DNA of 64,000 nucleotides. Origin: Clavulina sp. PMI_390 (Eukaryota > Basidiomycota > Agaricomycetes > Cantharellales > Hydnaceae). Numbering within the stretch: position 1 is the stretch's first letter; each line of letters opens with the position of its first letter. The notes below the pieces were generated by a model. It was given only the letters and a program-made list of their open reading frames with translations, was not told the origin of the DNA and ran no database searches. This document shows positions 35,214 to 47,159 of the stretch, piece after piece. Location of the stretch: contig WIDE01000083.1 in assembly GCA_015039315.1 (NCBI GenBank), forward strand, positions 1 through 64,000, in the 5' to 3' direction. The translations under genes were made by a program, and so were the position numbers.

Positions 35214-36511
35214 TGTGGAAATGATCAAGTTGAAATCTGCGCCCTCCAAGTCACCGAGTTCGAGAGAGAGTTGCAAAAAGAATGCTGTGATGGTGCGAGA
35301 GCGGCGGCGCTTCGAAGCTCAAACTCAACCAAAAACTTCCGAGCGCTTATAATCCCTCACCTACGTCAGTACTACTGGCCCACCTCGGGTCGGCGAGTCC
35401 AGGTCGCAAAACTCACAGCTACTACAGTCTTAGGAGGTCCCCGTCCTGTCGTTGGAATGTCCTTGATTGAGAAAATAGGGATGGTGTCTTGAGTGTTAGG
35501 TCAGTGGTGGCGAACAAGCTGAGAGAGAATACCTATCCTCATTTGACAGTCTCTTGGTTGCCTCTCACATCAAACACCTATTAAACTCTGTCCCTGATGA
35601 AGCGATGTTGTTTGACCACGAGTTGGACTCTTGGGAGGCGAGACCTAGGCAAGAAGCATACCACAAGCACGAACACGTTACAAACGCTACTCGAGTTAGT
35701 AACTCACCTCGATCAACTATTATGGAAGCTGCGTGATGCCAGAAAGCGCGTGTAGGAGATAATAGGCAATCCATCCTCCCTTTGAACTCTGCTTCCGGCT
35801 TTGGCACCATCAAAATTCGCGTAAGAGGGACGCCTTCTGACCTGCCTATCCAACATACCTCGGTCCGATACTTCAGGAATCGTTCCGACTCCCTCCTTGT
35901 GAGGTTGAGACAATAGTTGCACTCCAGCTCGCCCTGACGCACCACACGGCTATCACAAACATCGCCTATCTGTAGTCTCCACCATCAGTCACTCGTATCT
36001 CACTAATTCTCGGGGTTTGATCATGTTGTGCAGGAAATAATGCACCTCTTTTGGTAGTCGTTGGTGTATAATACAGGCTATTTAGCTGGTGTAACAAGAT
36101 TTCCCCCGGCTGCACCGCCCTTGTTCTCTTGTTGCAACGTACTCTTCCCCCTTGGCTAATGCGCCATTCTGAATATTGTGCCGTAGGTGTAACTTATACG
36201 CCCCTCTGCCTAAAGCCTCCTGTCAAAACTATCCTTCTGCGCTTCTCGGTGACCCAACTTGCGATCATAATTTAGCGGCCACCCCACATGGCATGTGAGC
36301 GCATGCTCCTTTGGTACTACCATAGTGTATATTCGCTTCAATGAGTTATTTGTCATAAGTAACTACTTATTGCTTTCATTCGTGGAGTGGCTTCTCTCCA
36401 GAGTGCTGATATGGTTTTGTGTGTTACGGGGGACGTATCTATATAAGGCGAAGGGGGTATACAGAATTTCGAGACAATTATAGTTTAGTAACTGAAAGTG
36501 CCGCGTGGTGC
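35214..36511. other. Intergenic region between F-box members 2 and 3
   Basis: About 1.3 kb. The part next to 35213 should hold the promoter of member 2, with AAGCGCC at 35306-35312. Frames around 35565-35945 (minus) and 36295-36483 (plus) show no domain I recognise and lack support. No repeat or RNA gene was seen. Confidence 0.45.
35306..35312 (-). promoter_or_regulatory. AAGCGCC element upstream of F-box array member 2
   Basis: AAGCGCC followed by GC in gene orientation lies about 95 bp upstream of the ATG at 35213, in line with the other F-box genes. Function inferred. Confidence 0.35.
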
Positions 36512-38213
36512 CTACTCTGGCCGCGCTTTACCATCCAAGACAAAAAATTGTGTCATGAACTCGTTTTGCAGATCCCTGAACTCGTGTGGAACATTGTTGC
36601 TCCCGCGCAACACTATGGGCATCTTGATTATCAGGGATGGGCGGTGAAGCAGCAATCGACGAATTGCGCTGACAAGAGCAACAATCCACGCAACATCCTC
36701 CCAGTCGTCTTTCCAAAATTCCATGAATGCGAGGTACCATAGTACACGTAGCTTAGGAAGGATAGGCGACCCCTCTTTCGAGGCGGCTAGTGAACCTTCA
36801 CCCGAGGCATAGGCAAGCCCGTCGAATACCTCACAGCACTCCGTACCATCAGCCTCCGCATCACAGTCTGGCCCATGCATCAACATTTCCTCAATAGAGG
36901 AGTGAACAGATAGAAAGCGGTGGAGTTTAGTGGTGAAACCATCAGGATGTTGGAGTGAAAATTGTTTGAGGCTGGGAAACTCCCTCATTGTATCTGGAGA
37001 GAAGTGTAGAAAGCGATCGTTGCTGTGCGGAGTGGACTCATGGAGGCAAAGCTGTGTGCATTTGGGGGTGATGGTTGGAGGGAATAAGGCACCCAGAGCA
37101 AATCCATTGATCCTCAAACTTGTGAGACATGGAAGCAAGATAGATTCGCTCTCAAATGGGTCCATATCGTCGTTGGAACTCCATTCGAAATGCGTGAGAG
37201 AAGGACAACAATGAAGAAGATTAACGATCACCTCCATGGTGAAGCCAGAGCCTTCGCAAATCCGTAGCTGCTTCAAATTTCTTGTTGGAACATGAAGACC
37301 CTCCGCGGAGTTTATCGAGTCGAAGCGTTGCCATTCATCCGCGAACTCTATATCCAGAGACTCGATCTGGTCATCGGCGTCTTTCCAAAACGGTATGAAT
37401 TGGATACGATGGTAGCCTCCTTGTTCGGAACGCGAGAAATCGGCGACTTCGACACTGCGAAGCGCGGGGAAGTGCCAATCGAAGTCTCGAATAGTCTTCG
37501 TGACTTGGCACAGCTGAACATTTTTTGTCCCCGAGCAAACTGCAATCCGACGACAACGGTGAGCGTGCATCGTCAGTGAACTCAATAGCCCCGTAAGCAT
37601 CACTTGCGTTGCGTGAACGGCATTGAAGTGAATGGTTAGTTCAAAGGTGCAGCTCATGGATCGCTGGAGCATGTTAAGGATAAAGGACCGAGGTGTTGAG
37701 CGGTCATCCGTAATTAGAATGAATATGTCTGTCCAGCAGCGTGGACTACTCATACAAATATCCCGAATGTGTCGGCATGAGAGATTTAAGGAAGAAAATG
37801 AATTCGGTAGGGCGATGCGACTGGGGTGGTCCAAAGGTTGGGAAGAGCGCTGAGTTACATCTGAGATTGAGGCAACTCTTTCTATTATATCCGTTAGGAT
37901 GTCGTGGGGGAGACGGAGGAGGGGCTGCGAGGAATTATGTAACCGAGCGATCTCGTATTGAATGGTGTCCCTGTGTTCAGAGATGAGGTGTAGCATCTTG
38001 TCCAAAAGTTGTTTTTCACGTTTCAGGTCGTACATATTCTTAGATCCCCCTGGGCTAGAGGAAGCATTCAATGGAAGATCCTAATGTTTGGAGTTCATTC
38101 GACACGCACCATGAAGCAGTACCGGAGGCCGGTTGACTCACGCCACCATTGGTATTTTTCACTTGCAACATTTGAGCGAGCTCAAGAATCTCACAGACTC
38201 GGCCTGATGCCAT
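36512..38213 (-). CDS. F-box-like protein, minus-strand array member 3
   Basis: Exon 1 starts at 38213 (MASGRVCEILELAQMLQVKN) and ends TG/GTGCGT. The acceptor CTCTAG joins as C-PGGSKNMYDLKREKQLLDKM in frame; an earlier GTGAGT donor was rejected because it would run into a stop. The coiled-coil segment is followed by LLRLPHDILTDIIERVASIS, SFSSLNLSCRHIRDICMSSPRCWTDI and the leucine-rich tail. It ends at LDGKARPE, several residues shorter than the other members. Highly similar to members 1 and 4, so a recent tandem duplicate. Confidence 0.82.
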
Positions 38214-38322
38214 GACGTAGCTTTGTCGGCTACTGTGGCGGTAGAGACTGGAGATGAGATTGATGCAAAATTCGTGTGTAGTGCGACTGTGCGAGTAGTG
38301 ATCTGAATGAACGAGAGTCTCC

Positions 38323-38329
38323 GGCGCTT
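38323..38329 (-). promoter_or_regulatory. AAGCGCC element upstream of F-box array member 3
   Basis: AAGCGCCGG in gene orientation lies about 110 bp upstream of the ATG at 38213, within the 250-bp spacer to the next gene. Function inferred. Confidence 0.35.
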
Positions 38330-38463
38330 ACGCGGCTGTCACAGAGTAGTGCTAATTGCTTGACGAGAATTGGGATTGGTGCTGCTTGTGGTGTCGAGGA
38401 CTATCCTAGGACTAATTTCTTGCGCCTTTTACATAATAACGAGCGATCATAATGGGCTTCTGA

Positions 38464-40203
38464 TTATGATTGAATATTACTACGCGCCCATTCTGGATAC
38501 ACAGTGCCATGCAGGACGGTGAATCGTGCACCGAACTCAGTCTGGAGATGTACAAGTCCACTCGGCTTTTCGTCCGTTCCATCTTCTAGGCGTGCAGCCA
38601 TCATGATGGTAAAGGTTGGGCGGCGAAGAAGCAGCCGCCGGACGGCGCTAGCGAGCAGGTCGACTCCTGTTACCCCCTCCCAGGTCACTTGCCAGAATTC
38701 CATGAAGGCGAGATACCATAGTGTATGGAGTCTTGGAAGAATGATTGATGATGTATCAGGCGAATCTTCACTGGCGAGAGAGGAAAGCCCGTCAAACACC
38801 TCGCAGCACGCCTCGAAAGTAGCTGTATGAGCATCAAGATCAGGTCCATAAATAAAGACCTCCTCAAGTGAGGGATGACGAAAGAGAAAACCGCGAAGAT
38901 CACTGGTGAATCCGTCGACATGCTCGAGTGAGATTCGTGTGATATTGGGGAATTCTCGTGCCGCTCCCTGAGATGAAGAGAATATCCAATCGTTGGCTTC
39001 CGACTGACTGTAATGAAAGCAAAGTTGTTTGCATTGGGGAGCAACGATGCGGGGGAAGTGATCAGCTAAGATGAGGCCGTTAAACTTTAAACTTTCAAGC
39101 CTGGATAGTGATATCGGGGGGTCATCATTACTGGACGCGCCGGGATCATCATCCAAGGCGTTGAAGGTCCATTCAAGATGTTCCAGATCAGGACAAGAAC
39201 GAAGGAGCTTGATACCCTCTTCGATCCCAAGGCCATCGCGAATCCGTAGCCGCCTCAACATCTTTGATGGGAGGCTAAGAGCATTCACAGAGAGTATGGG
39301 ATTGAAGCGCGCTGACTCGTTCGCAAACGCGAGATCGAAGGATTCGATCTGATCATCTGTAGGCCTCCAGAACGGAACAAACTGGACTTGGCGACCCCTT
39401 GGTCGCTTCGTCTTAGAGATGTCGTGAAGTTTGACCCTTCGGAGCGCGGGATAGTTCCAATCCAGACCTCGGATGGTTTGGGTGATAAGAGAGAGCTGAA
39501 TGTCCCGGTCACCCGACAGCACGGTGATCCCGCTACAACGGTGGATGTGAGCACTTAATGAGCCCAAAAGCTCGCTAATCAGGACTTTTTTGGTAGCAAA
39601 GGCGTCAATATAGACGGTCAGATCAAATTTGCAGCCCTTGGACCGCCGAAGTGCCTCCAAGAGAAACGAGGAAGATGTCGAGTGATCCTCTCCAACAAGA
39701 ACCACAATGTTGACCCAGCAGCGTGGGTTGTTCATGGATACTTCCCGAACGCGCCGACAGGTGAGGTTAAGTGAGAGGAATGACACCGAAAGGGGGAGGT
39801 TGTGGAGGACAAAGGTGAGCCGGGAGGCACGTAGTCGCCCATCTGTTATCGACGAAACCCTCTCGACGATATCTGACAGGACCTCAGGAGGAGCGCGAAG
39901 GAGGGGAGATTGTGATGAGTTGTGGAGTCGGGCAATGTCGTGGCGGAGTGTTTCTCGATGTTCATTGATCAGCAACTGCGTCTTTTCCACGAGCTGCTGT
40001 TCGCGCTTCAGCTCATACAACTCTGCAATAGTGCTTGTGCTAGAGGTTTCGCAAACTTAATTAGGCGGAGAGCTGGTTCGATTCGCACGTGGAACATACC
40101 GTGACGATGAGGTCGAAATATGACGACTCGAACGGGTATTGACCTTGGCTTGTACAAGTTGGGTGAGCTTGACAACCTCGTCCATCCGACTTGCTGATGC
40201 CAT
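38464..40203 (-). CDS. F-box-like protein, minus-strand array member 4
   Basis: Exon 1 starts at 40203 (MASASRMDEVVKLTQLVQAK followed by VNTRSSRHISTSSS) and ends at a CACG/GTATGT donor. The acceptor CCTCTAG joins to sequence reading IAELYELKREQQLVEKTQLL, a coiled coil. The F-box-like core is LLRAPPEVLSDIVERVSSIT, then SFLSLNLTCRRVREVSMNNPRCWVNI and a leucine-rich tail ending YPEWARSNIQS. About 555 residues. Only 250 bp separate its stop from the start of member 3. SCF adaptor role inferred from the family. Confidence 0.82.
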
Positions 40204-40520
40204 ATGACAATCTCAAGAATAAACCAACGTTGGCAAGGTGAACGGTGGATTCACAGTGGTCGGGGAAGCACTCTGGATTCAACACAAACGAGGATAAAGG
40301 GAGAAAGTCCAAACACGGACTATCATCGGGAGAACACGACGTGGCACAGGAGCGGTAATGAGAAGGTGGTCCCAGACAGTTTGATGCTTTTCAAACTTAC
40401 GACGCCAAACTTGTCCTTGGAACTTCCAGAAACGATTACCGTGGGTTCAGTTTGAGTGACTAAAGAGCTCGTGTGCGGCTGTCTAATCGGATGGACGGTG
40501 GCAGTTCATGTTGAGGGTGC

Positions 40521-40527
40521 GGCGCTT
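40521..40527 (-). promoter_or_regulatory. AAGCGCC element upstream of F-box array member 4
   Basis: AAGCGCCGC in gene orientation lies about 320 bp upstream of the ATG at 40203, further away than in the other members. Function inferred. Confidence 0.3.
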
Positions 40528-40829
40528 ATGCGCTTCTATCTGGCCTTGGTTCCGAATTAACCAAACACGGCAGCTTATCGTTTGCTGATCAATATTCGCA
40601 AGAAAGCAAGGAATAACCACTGAGGACACGGCCGATTCTCCATAGCGTAAGTAGAAGTACTAGATTGTCGGAAATCCGTACACACGAGGCTCAGATGCTC
40701 ACACTTTACCAGATCCCATGGTTTCGTGTTCCGCCAAGCTCGAGTGATAGTACCAATGCAATAACGGCTTTTGCAATGAACATACATGTAGATATTGATA
40801 TAAGCGCATCGATCCTACAAATTGCCTCT

Positions 40830-42066
40830 TCATGGGCAGAACTATAATCGAAGCAGGATGATTAGCTTTGGGAAGGATAACACCTTCAGAGGAGAGAAAG
40901 AAGCGACTGACAGTGACAACGTAGTTGGCGTGAACGGTGCCGTCACACTGCCAAAGGGCGGTGCCAGAGCTCTCGTCGTAAGCATAGACGTAGGAGTCGG
41001 GGCACCCGTTCTTGAAGTAGTTATAGTGGGGGACGCCAGACTTGGGGCACTGCAGACGGTGAGACACACAGAAGTCGGAAAGGGAGTACGAAACATGAGC
41101 AACATGATAATTGATAGCGGAGCGACCGTGAGGAGGTAAGAATACTTACGGTGGCGGCAGTGTTGTGTGATCCGCTGCAGCACGAGGGGGAGTTGGTGGG
41201 GTTCGAGTCGACGAGACAATCAGACTTGCAGCCAACGACCTTGCCGTTGACCTTGTCCTGGAGGGCGGCAGGGCAGTTGGTATTGAGGTTGGTAGGGCAG
41301 CTGGCCTTGCCGCAGCCGGCGCTCTCCTTGATGGACCTAATCACATATTCAGCCTGGTGAATGGATGGTGATGTTTGGATTCGAGATGAGTATGACTTAC
41401 ACAGGGAGATTGAACCCGTCGACGACCGAGACGTCAAAGTAGTCGGAACCACTGCCGTTCAAAGTGAACTCTGCAAGAGTCGCCGGCGGGACGCCGGTGC
41501 CCGTGTGAGGGTCACATTGAAGGCCGCCATTGCAGGCGCCAGTTGAGCACGCAAGGTCCCCATTGGCGAAGTCGCAGTCTGTACGGCCCCAGATACGGCC
41601 CTGAAAGGAGCAAAACATCAGCATCCTCCTCGAGCCATGCCGAAGAATGACTCACGGCAGTCCAGTTATCTGGAGCGGTGAAGGTCTTGCTAGATCCGGC
41701 GGCAGCCTTCCACCTAAACAATCCCAAGATAAGTCTGCTGGTTGGATATTGATGTAGATTATGAAGGATCGAACCCAGTAACAACGTTAGGAGTCGCGCT
41801 TCCAGCGTTCTTGTGATAAAGAAGTTACGGGTTAGTAGGAAAGACAGCTCCAGTGGAGTAGGAGAGGGTGTCTTACAAGGTCAGTGAACTACACAGGGCA
41901 TGGTGTCAGAGTCGGCGGTGGTGATTGACACAGACGGGAGAAGACTCACGACAGCAGGCCAGATTGCGTAGTTGCAGTTGTTCTTGACCGTGAAGGTACG
42001 AGTGACGGCGGAGACCGAGGAAGCGGTCAAGAGAGCGACAAATGCGGCGGAAGTGGAGGCCTTCAT
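40830..42066 (-). CDS. Secreted thaumatin-like protein
   Basis: The protein starts [20 protein letters not shown], a clear signal peptide, then [19 protein letters not shown]. The remaining exons give [119 protein letters not shown] and a final TFCP, with the stop at 40830. The Cys-rich pattern and the [17 protein letters not shown] and YAYDESSGT signatures define the thaumatin family; members bind or hydrolyse beta-glucans in some fungi. Two small internal exons were found: 12 nt at 41877-41888 (FTDL) and about 35 nt coding [12 protein letters not shown]. The last intron uses a GTCAGT donor. Confidence 0.9.
41877..41888 (-). other. 12-nt micro-exon of the thaumatin-like gene
   Basis: The twelve bases encode FTDL, phase 0 on both sides, flanked by an AG at 41889-41890 and a GT at 41875-41876. 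The joined sequence [16 protein letters not shown] matches the normal family spacing, so skipping it would delete four residues. Confidence 0.75.
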
Positions 42067-43880
42067 TGTGATTATCAGATGGTTCGTATGGAGGAGCAGG
42101 CGTGGCGATTTCTGCTGAATCTGGAGGATGAGGCTCACTTTATACGTTAGTGTGAGCTCGAGACTCGGTATAGGTCTCCGAGGTGGGCATTAAAGACCAA
42201 TGAAGTCACGCGGAGAGAGGATTGCTGGTTGTGGAGAAAGCGAGGTTTGACATGCGGTGGATATTGGCGAAGGGCTTGAGGGATAGCTACCAACACCCGA
42301 GCTGACAGACGAAACGGAAACAGGCGGCTTGATGACCATACGATCGACGACCAGTAGTTAGTTCGAGGAAATGACCGTGATCAGTGACTCATTGACTGAT
42401 ATTGGCGGTGCCTTGCCAAGTCAACGACTCTCGAGTTGTGTGTCGCGAGGAGGCTGGTAACCTGTCACCTGCGGCTGATCCTGCAATGCCGGCTCCACCC
42501 AGAAAACCTTGCTCGATAGATGTACGCGAGATTAACCTCAGATGAATGTATGCGGGATTCAATAGAATATGTGACACCAAATTTGTTGTCCCCGCTCACC
42601 TGAGTGCGCCACCTCAGCAGGTGGCCCCGGTTGATCATTCTAGCTCCTCGTCTCTCGCCGCTAAATCTAGCCGAACGAATATCCTGTTGGCTTCCTCAAA
42701 GTGGAAAATGAAATCCCCTTGGTCCTGCGAATATTAAATCCTTCAGTTGACCGTTACAACAAGTCTGATCATTGTGATCAAGAGAAATCCCCAAAGAACA
42801 TACCGCTTCTCCCCTGTGAAACTGATTTGGAGATTTTATTTTCCTAGAGCAACCATAGGTTTCGGAAGATATTCCTGGGGTGTGATTCGGATCATAAGCG
42901 CTGGGGGTGAGGGGTCAAATGAGATAGTGGCCTGATGACTCTCCTTCCCTCTGCCATGAGCGAGCCTTGAGAGGACGAAGATTCGCGGAGTTCGTAGGTT
43001 GTTGCATTATTTTTGAAGAATAATCCAGGGAGATATTAGTGGTCGGACCCGGCAATATATCCATCAGAAGCCAGAACTCTCCGCCGCGAGGTTCCACGAG
43101 GTTGCGGATTTACCTGGCTGGAATGACTCTTGATCTGCTTCGCTTAAGCTGCCGGGCAGATTAGTAATATCAGCTGTCTCAGTAATATCTTGATATAGTG
43201 TTTCGATCTGATCGCTCAGCTTCGAAGAAGAAAATCACGTGGCGCGTGATGTCTTCGAGTCAGCACCCTTGGCAACAAGATCCTAAGATATTAGCAGGTA
43301 GCAATGGGCAAAGAAATGTTTAGCATATGGATGGAAGCGAAGTGACTTGTACAAGGGAGAGGTGGAGATACTCTGATGTTCTGTGGCAAAACATTGAGGA
43401 CTGGGTACGATTCGCTCTTTCCTTGCATAGGTTAGAGGGCCGACTGGCATTATATTTTGGTGAGATATGGTATCACGGCAGCGTTGTGCCAGTCGCCCTC
43501 AGTATGCAGGCAGTTGATCACCAAGGCATTGATAGATCTGCAGTCTATCCTCCACCAACGAAAGGCAAAACCGTAGAGGAAACCAGCTGGGGTTCAAGTG
43601 CGGGTGGAGTTCCCAGTTAGGTCCGATCAATATGGTGGTGGCTTCTTGCTTGTTTGGCCAGTAGTTGGTCCTCGACTATGGAGACAAAGACGGGTAAGGC
43701 ATTTCCGATGGCGGAAAGTGGTAGGTGAAGCTTCTTCGCAAGGTTGTGATGCCCGTCCAGTTCAGTGGGTTGTTCAGATCAAGCAGAGCCACCTCCATCT
43801 AGCATTATTCGCAAGCGTTCAGAAATTCGTGCGTGTAAAGCCTCTGTGTTAGGGAATGGAGAGATTATCAGATAAACGGC
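42067..43880. other. Intergenic region upstream of the thaumatin-like gene
   Basis: About 1.8 kb without a supported gene. The 42067-42300 part is the likely promoter of the thaumatin-like gene. Plus-strand frames at 43327-43620 and 43598-43852 have no recognisable domain. A minus-strand frame in the same place reads DGHHNLAKKLHLPLSAIGNA but is broken by a stop and is not supported. Confidence 0.4.
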
Positions 43881-44441
43881 CTAGAACATCGTTTGGTAAT
43901 TGTGCGTACTAGCGCGTTCGAGGGCTCGCCGATATTCGTCGTTTGCTTCCTGTAGCTGGCCTTCTAGAACTTTGAGTCGGGCAACCTTGAGAGCGCACCG
44001 GTATATGTAAGAGGGACAGAAGAGCCCTACTAATATATGAACGTACCTGGTCTTCCTCAGACTCGGCTACAGGCAACGAGTCAATCAGGAACCCAATCGC
44101 TTTGGCTTTGGCCATAAGGTCCTCAACCATTAGCTGTTTGTTTGCTGTTTGCGAGGTGAGAGATTAACAACCAATGATATGGATGGTATCTAGATAAGCA
44201 CCGACTTTCAAATTCTTCTGGGTCGACTGACAATGGGTCTTTTTTTGTGATGGGAATATCGGGGTTTACTTGGACTGAGCTTGACGCTGTGGAGAGATAC
44301 TTGATGCTTTCGGACATGATGGTGAAGAGCTTTAGGTGGAGTTTCATGTTATTTTTAAGTTTTATTGACGCTATCTTCGTGAGCGATGAGGCGGAGGCAT
44401 ACCTGCTCGATCGCATCTTGTAGTTGAGTAACGCGGTCCAT
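43881..44441 (-). CDS. MED21: Mediator of RNA polymerase II subunit 21
   Basis: MED21 (Srb7) is a small helical protein of the Mediator middle module that pairs with MED7. Exon 1 encodes MDRVTQLQDAIEQ from the ATG at 44439-44441. Exon 2 has IKYLSTASSSVQVNPDIPIT and DPEEFE. An intron with an A/GTCGGT donor then gives EEFE-T-NKQLMVEDLMAKAKAI, followed by GFLIDSLPVAESEEDQ. The last exon has VARLKVLEGQLQEANDEYRR ALERAS, a coiled coil. The order MDRxTQLQDAxxQ, PEEF, LxxDLxxKAKxIxxLIDSLP and a terminal coiled coil is diagnostic. The stop at 43881 is the first in frame; a further 3' exon is possible. Confidence 0.87.
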
Positions 44442-44814
44442 GTCTGATGAGAGCTCTTGCCCTAGCATTCCGAAGCTATTAGAGGGATGAGGCAATTTCA
44501 TCGCAGATAACATAAAAGAGAGAAGATTTTGTGAATTCAGATTGACGAAAACGATCTTTCTGGAGCAGAGCCGCCCTCACCAGTCCGGAATTGATGGGTC
44601 AAGGATGCGGAAACTCAATGGAGTAGCTCGCAGCGAATTTAGAAGCTTTAGCCAGTTCTTTACAGTTTTCTCTATCAATATTGGCAGATGTCTTGTTGAA
44701 CAGAAGGCGCAGTTTGGAAACACTTGAAAGGTTCCAGCAGAGGCGCGTGTTTTGTTTGGTCCGAAAAAACGACCCCGATACAAACATTCTCCTCCTACCT
44801 CACGACATCTCCAT
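44442..44814. promoter_or_regulatory. Shared divergent promoter of MED21 and the GPALPP1-like gene
   Basis: These 373 bp separate the start codons of two genes transcribed away from each other, so both promoters must lie here. The frames found inside show no protein features. Confidence 0.55.
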
Positions 44815-46151
44815 ATGATTGGTCCTTCGATACCTACCCACTTGCGCGGAACAGAGGATAGTGAAGAAGACGAAGATGATGGTCCTCAACCACTGCTGCA
44901 ACCTCGCTCAGAGTCTGAAAACCCTTCAGTAACAACACTGCCTTCTTCCACCTCCATCGGTCCTCAACTACCCCCGTCTGTAAAAACGGCTCCACAACCC
45001 TCGCCATACCCTGCTGCAGATGAAGAAGATGACGACGATGATGATGACTCATACGCCCCTGCTCTCCCTCCTGGCTTCGCACCTGCTGCTGCTTCGTCGT
45101 CGGCACGCGTTATTGGGCCCAGCATCCCAACTGCATCGGATATTACAGCTATAACGAAGTCTTCTCGCGCCTATGATCCGGACGAAGATGATGACTACGG
45201 GCCCATGCCAATGCCTGCCGGGCCTGGTGGCCCTTCGACGAACTCTGGAGTTCGACAGTTCATCGAGAGGGAAGAGAAGCGAGCAAAGGAACTTGAGGTG
45301 AGTAATTGTGCTATTCTGACGTATTAAATTGTCCTTGTGTCCGGTTCCTGAAGTGGTCTACCTGTTAATCACACACAGCTGACGATGACGCGATCTACCT
45401 GTCATAGGAATCACTGAAGCCGAAGGCTCTTAAACGAGATGAATGGATGCTTGCGCCTCCCACAGACTCTGGGCTTCTGGGGTGTAAGCATTTAGTCTTC
45501 CTCATGATTGAAATCCACTTTATGGGCACCAAGGCTGATTTTTCCTGCCTTCATCCTCTTAGCCCTTGACCCTACAAAACTAAAGTCCCGGCAATTCTCT
45601 CGCTCAACGGAAGAAAAGTCCAAAGTGTCGACGTTATGGACCGAGACGCCTGCTGAGCGTCAGCAGCGCCTGGCAGATGAGACGATGGGTAAGCGAAAGC
45701 GTGCAGAAATCTCTGCTGGTGCGAATGCTGCGGAAGAAGAGACCGAGGAGCAGCGGAAACGTCGGCGACATGATGCTGAGATTAGCAGAGGTATCGAAGA
45801 GCACACCGTACGTATTCTTCACTATCTCGATCGTACCAAAAGGTGGAGTCTTGGAGCCTGATGCTACGTGTTTGCTCCTGGTTACATCACAATCCTGGCG
45901 GAACGTAGAAAAAGCGACGAGGAGCCGCATTGATAGACAGTCATCAAGCCAACGTCCCTTCGGATGCCGTCTCGACCTCGTCGACATCGCGAGACCTGCA
46001 GGCCAATTCGCAGGCTATCTGGGATCGTGATCGAGACATGTCTCTTGGCGGGAGACTGATGGATGATAAGGCGCGAGGGAAGCTCATATCCGATGCGAAG
46101 AACCTTGGTAGCCGATTCAGCGCGGCAGGAAAGGGCGGGAGGTATCTGTGA
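44815..46151 (+). CDS. GPALPP-motif / DUF3752 protein
   Basis: The protein begins MIGPSIPTHL and repeats short [IY][GA]P-type motifs: IGPSIP, IGPQLPP, YAPALPPGFAP, VIGPSIP and YGPMPMPAG. These are the GPALPP motifs of human GPALPP1, separated by acidic disordered stretches (DEEDDDDDDDSYAP). The C-terminal DUF3752 part is recognisable as LKRDEWMLAPPTDSG, then SRSTEEKSKVSTLWTETPAE, a basic Glu/Arg-rich stretch, and IWDRDRDMSLGGRLMDDKAR ending SRFSAAGKGGRYL at 46151. Four exons are inferred; the exact splice into the last is uncertain. The frame is open upstream, but the first ATG is at 44815. Molecular function is poorly known for the family. Confidence 0.85.
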
Positions 46152-47159
46152 AAAGACAATTGGCATCCACTGCTTATTGAGTGGCTTTATGTCCTCCAAA
46201 TTGATATCGTTCTTCTTATGCGAATGCTTTCAGTGGTTTGGTTACCTCTTGCACATGTTGTTGAACGCTAAATCTTCCCCTTGCCCTGCCAAGAGGATAG
46301 GCTCAACCGACAATCGAAATCTCATGGCTACCCACTAGTGTTGTCCGGCGTGAGGCCTAATCAGCTGCGGGATATATTCTCCATTTTCAAGTCTTCCTAC
46401 GCGCTGTCATCTTTTCTGGGCCGCCCTCCTGGAAGCAAGGAGGAGAAATCTCCTGATTTCAGGAGCTAGTCCATTCTCGCCGGCAGCCGTTTTAAGTTGC
46501 TTACACCATCCTCCATTAAATGATATCTTCGTTAGTAGATGTGGTGGGCCCGCTTGGGAGCCATGATAAGTGCAATGTTTTGTACCCTTTACAATGAACT
46601 CACTTTATCAGTCCCCTCCAAGCCATTTGAATCTTCCTTCCCTATCCTATGGTCGGCTATGAATTTTGAATCAGTAGAAACCCCGTCGTGTTGGGCGGGA
46701 CTCAGATGCGAACGTCGAACAATCCAGAGCATGGAACGGAGCGGGCTTGATCAAAGGCTTCCAGATGACCGCTACTGCGCTGCAGCAACTGCTCCGCGCT
46801 AGCGGGAGAGGTGAACGACAGAATACCATTCCTCAAATTAGCTTAATTAGGTAGCACTTCCATTCCCTGGTTTTGCTACGGTGATTTGGTCATAAAGCTT
46901 ATCCTAGGCTCGGGGGGAGAACCCGAATACAGCTGTCTACCAGAGGGAAAATCAATCACCGTTTTCGGGAAACACGTGTGGCTAATTGAACAACTTATTG
47001 GCGCCGAACAATGGGACGGGCTCCAAGCGCCCTTACCTCGCGTCATTACCAACTACGACTCGAAGAGTGCCGCACGCCAATTTAGAACCAGCTTACATGT
47101 TCACTCGCCTCTTAATCACAATCGACCTTCCCCTACAGTCAAATACCCTGTCTTGAGGC
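46152..47159. other. Intergenic region between the GPALPP1-like gene and F-box gene 5
   Basis: About 1 kb. It should contain the 3' UTR on the left and the promoter of the F-box gene on the right. Several frames are open but none shows a domain, and no repeat was recognised. Confidence 0.45.
47025..47031 (+). promoter_or_regulatory. AAGCGCC element upstream of F-box gene 5
   Basis: AAGCGCC on the coding strand lies 129 bp before the last base preceding the ATG at 47160. It is in the same orientation relative to its gene as in the minus-strand array. Function inferred. Confidence 0.35.

Noticed and set aside
38140..38150. GTGAGT site after GGC as the exon 1 donor of F-box member 3
   Set aside because: Splicing from it to the CTCTAG acceptor runs into a stop after a few codons; the GTGCGT donor further downstream keeps the frame into MYDLKREKQL.
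43327..43852. Plus-strand frames of 97 and 84 codons as genes
   Set aside because: They have no recognisable domain, no splice-supported extension, and no paralogue in the window.
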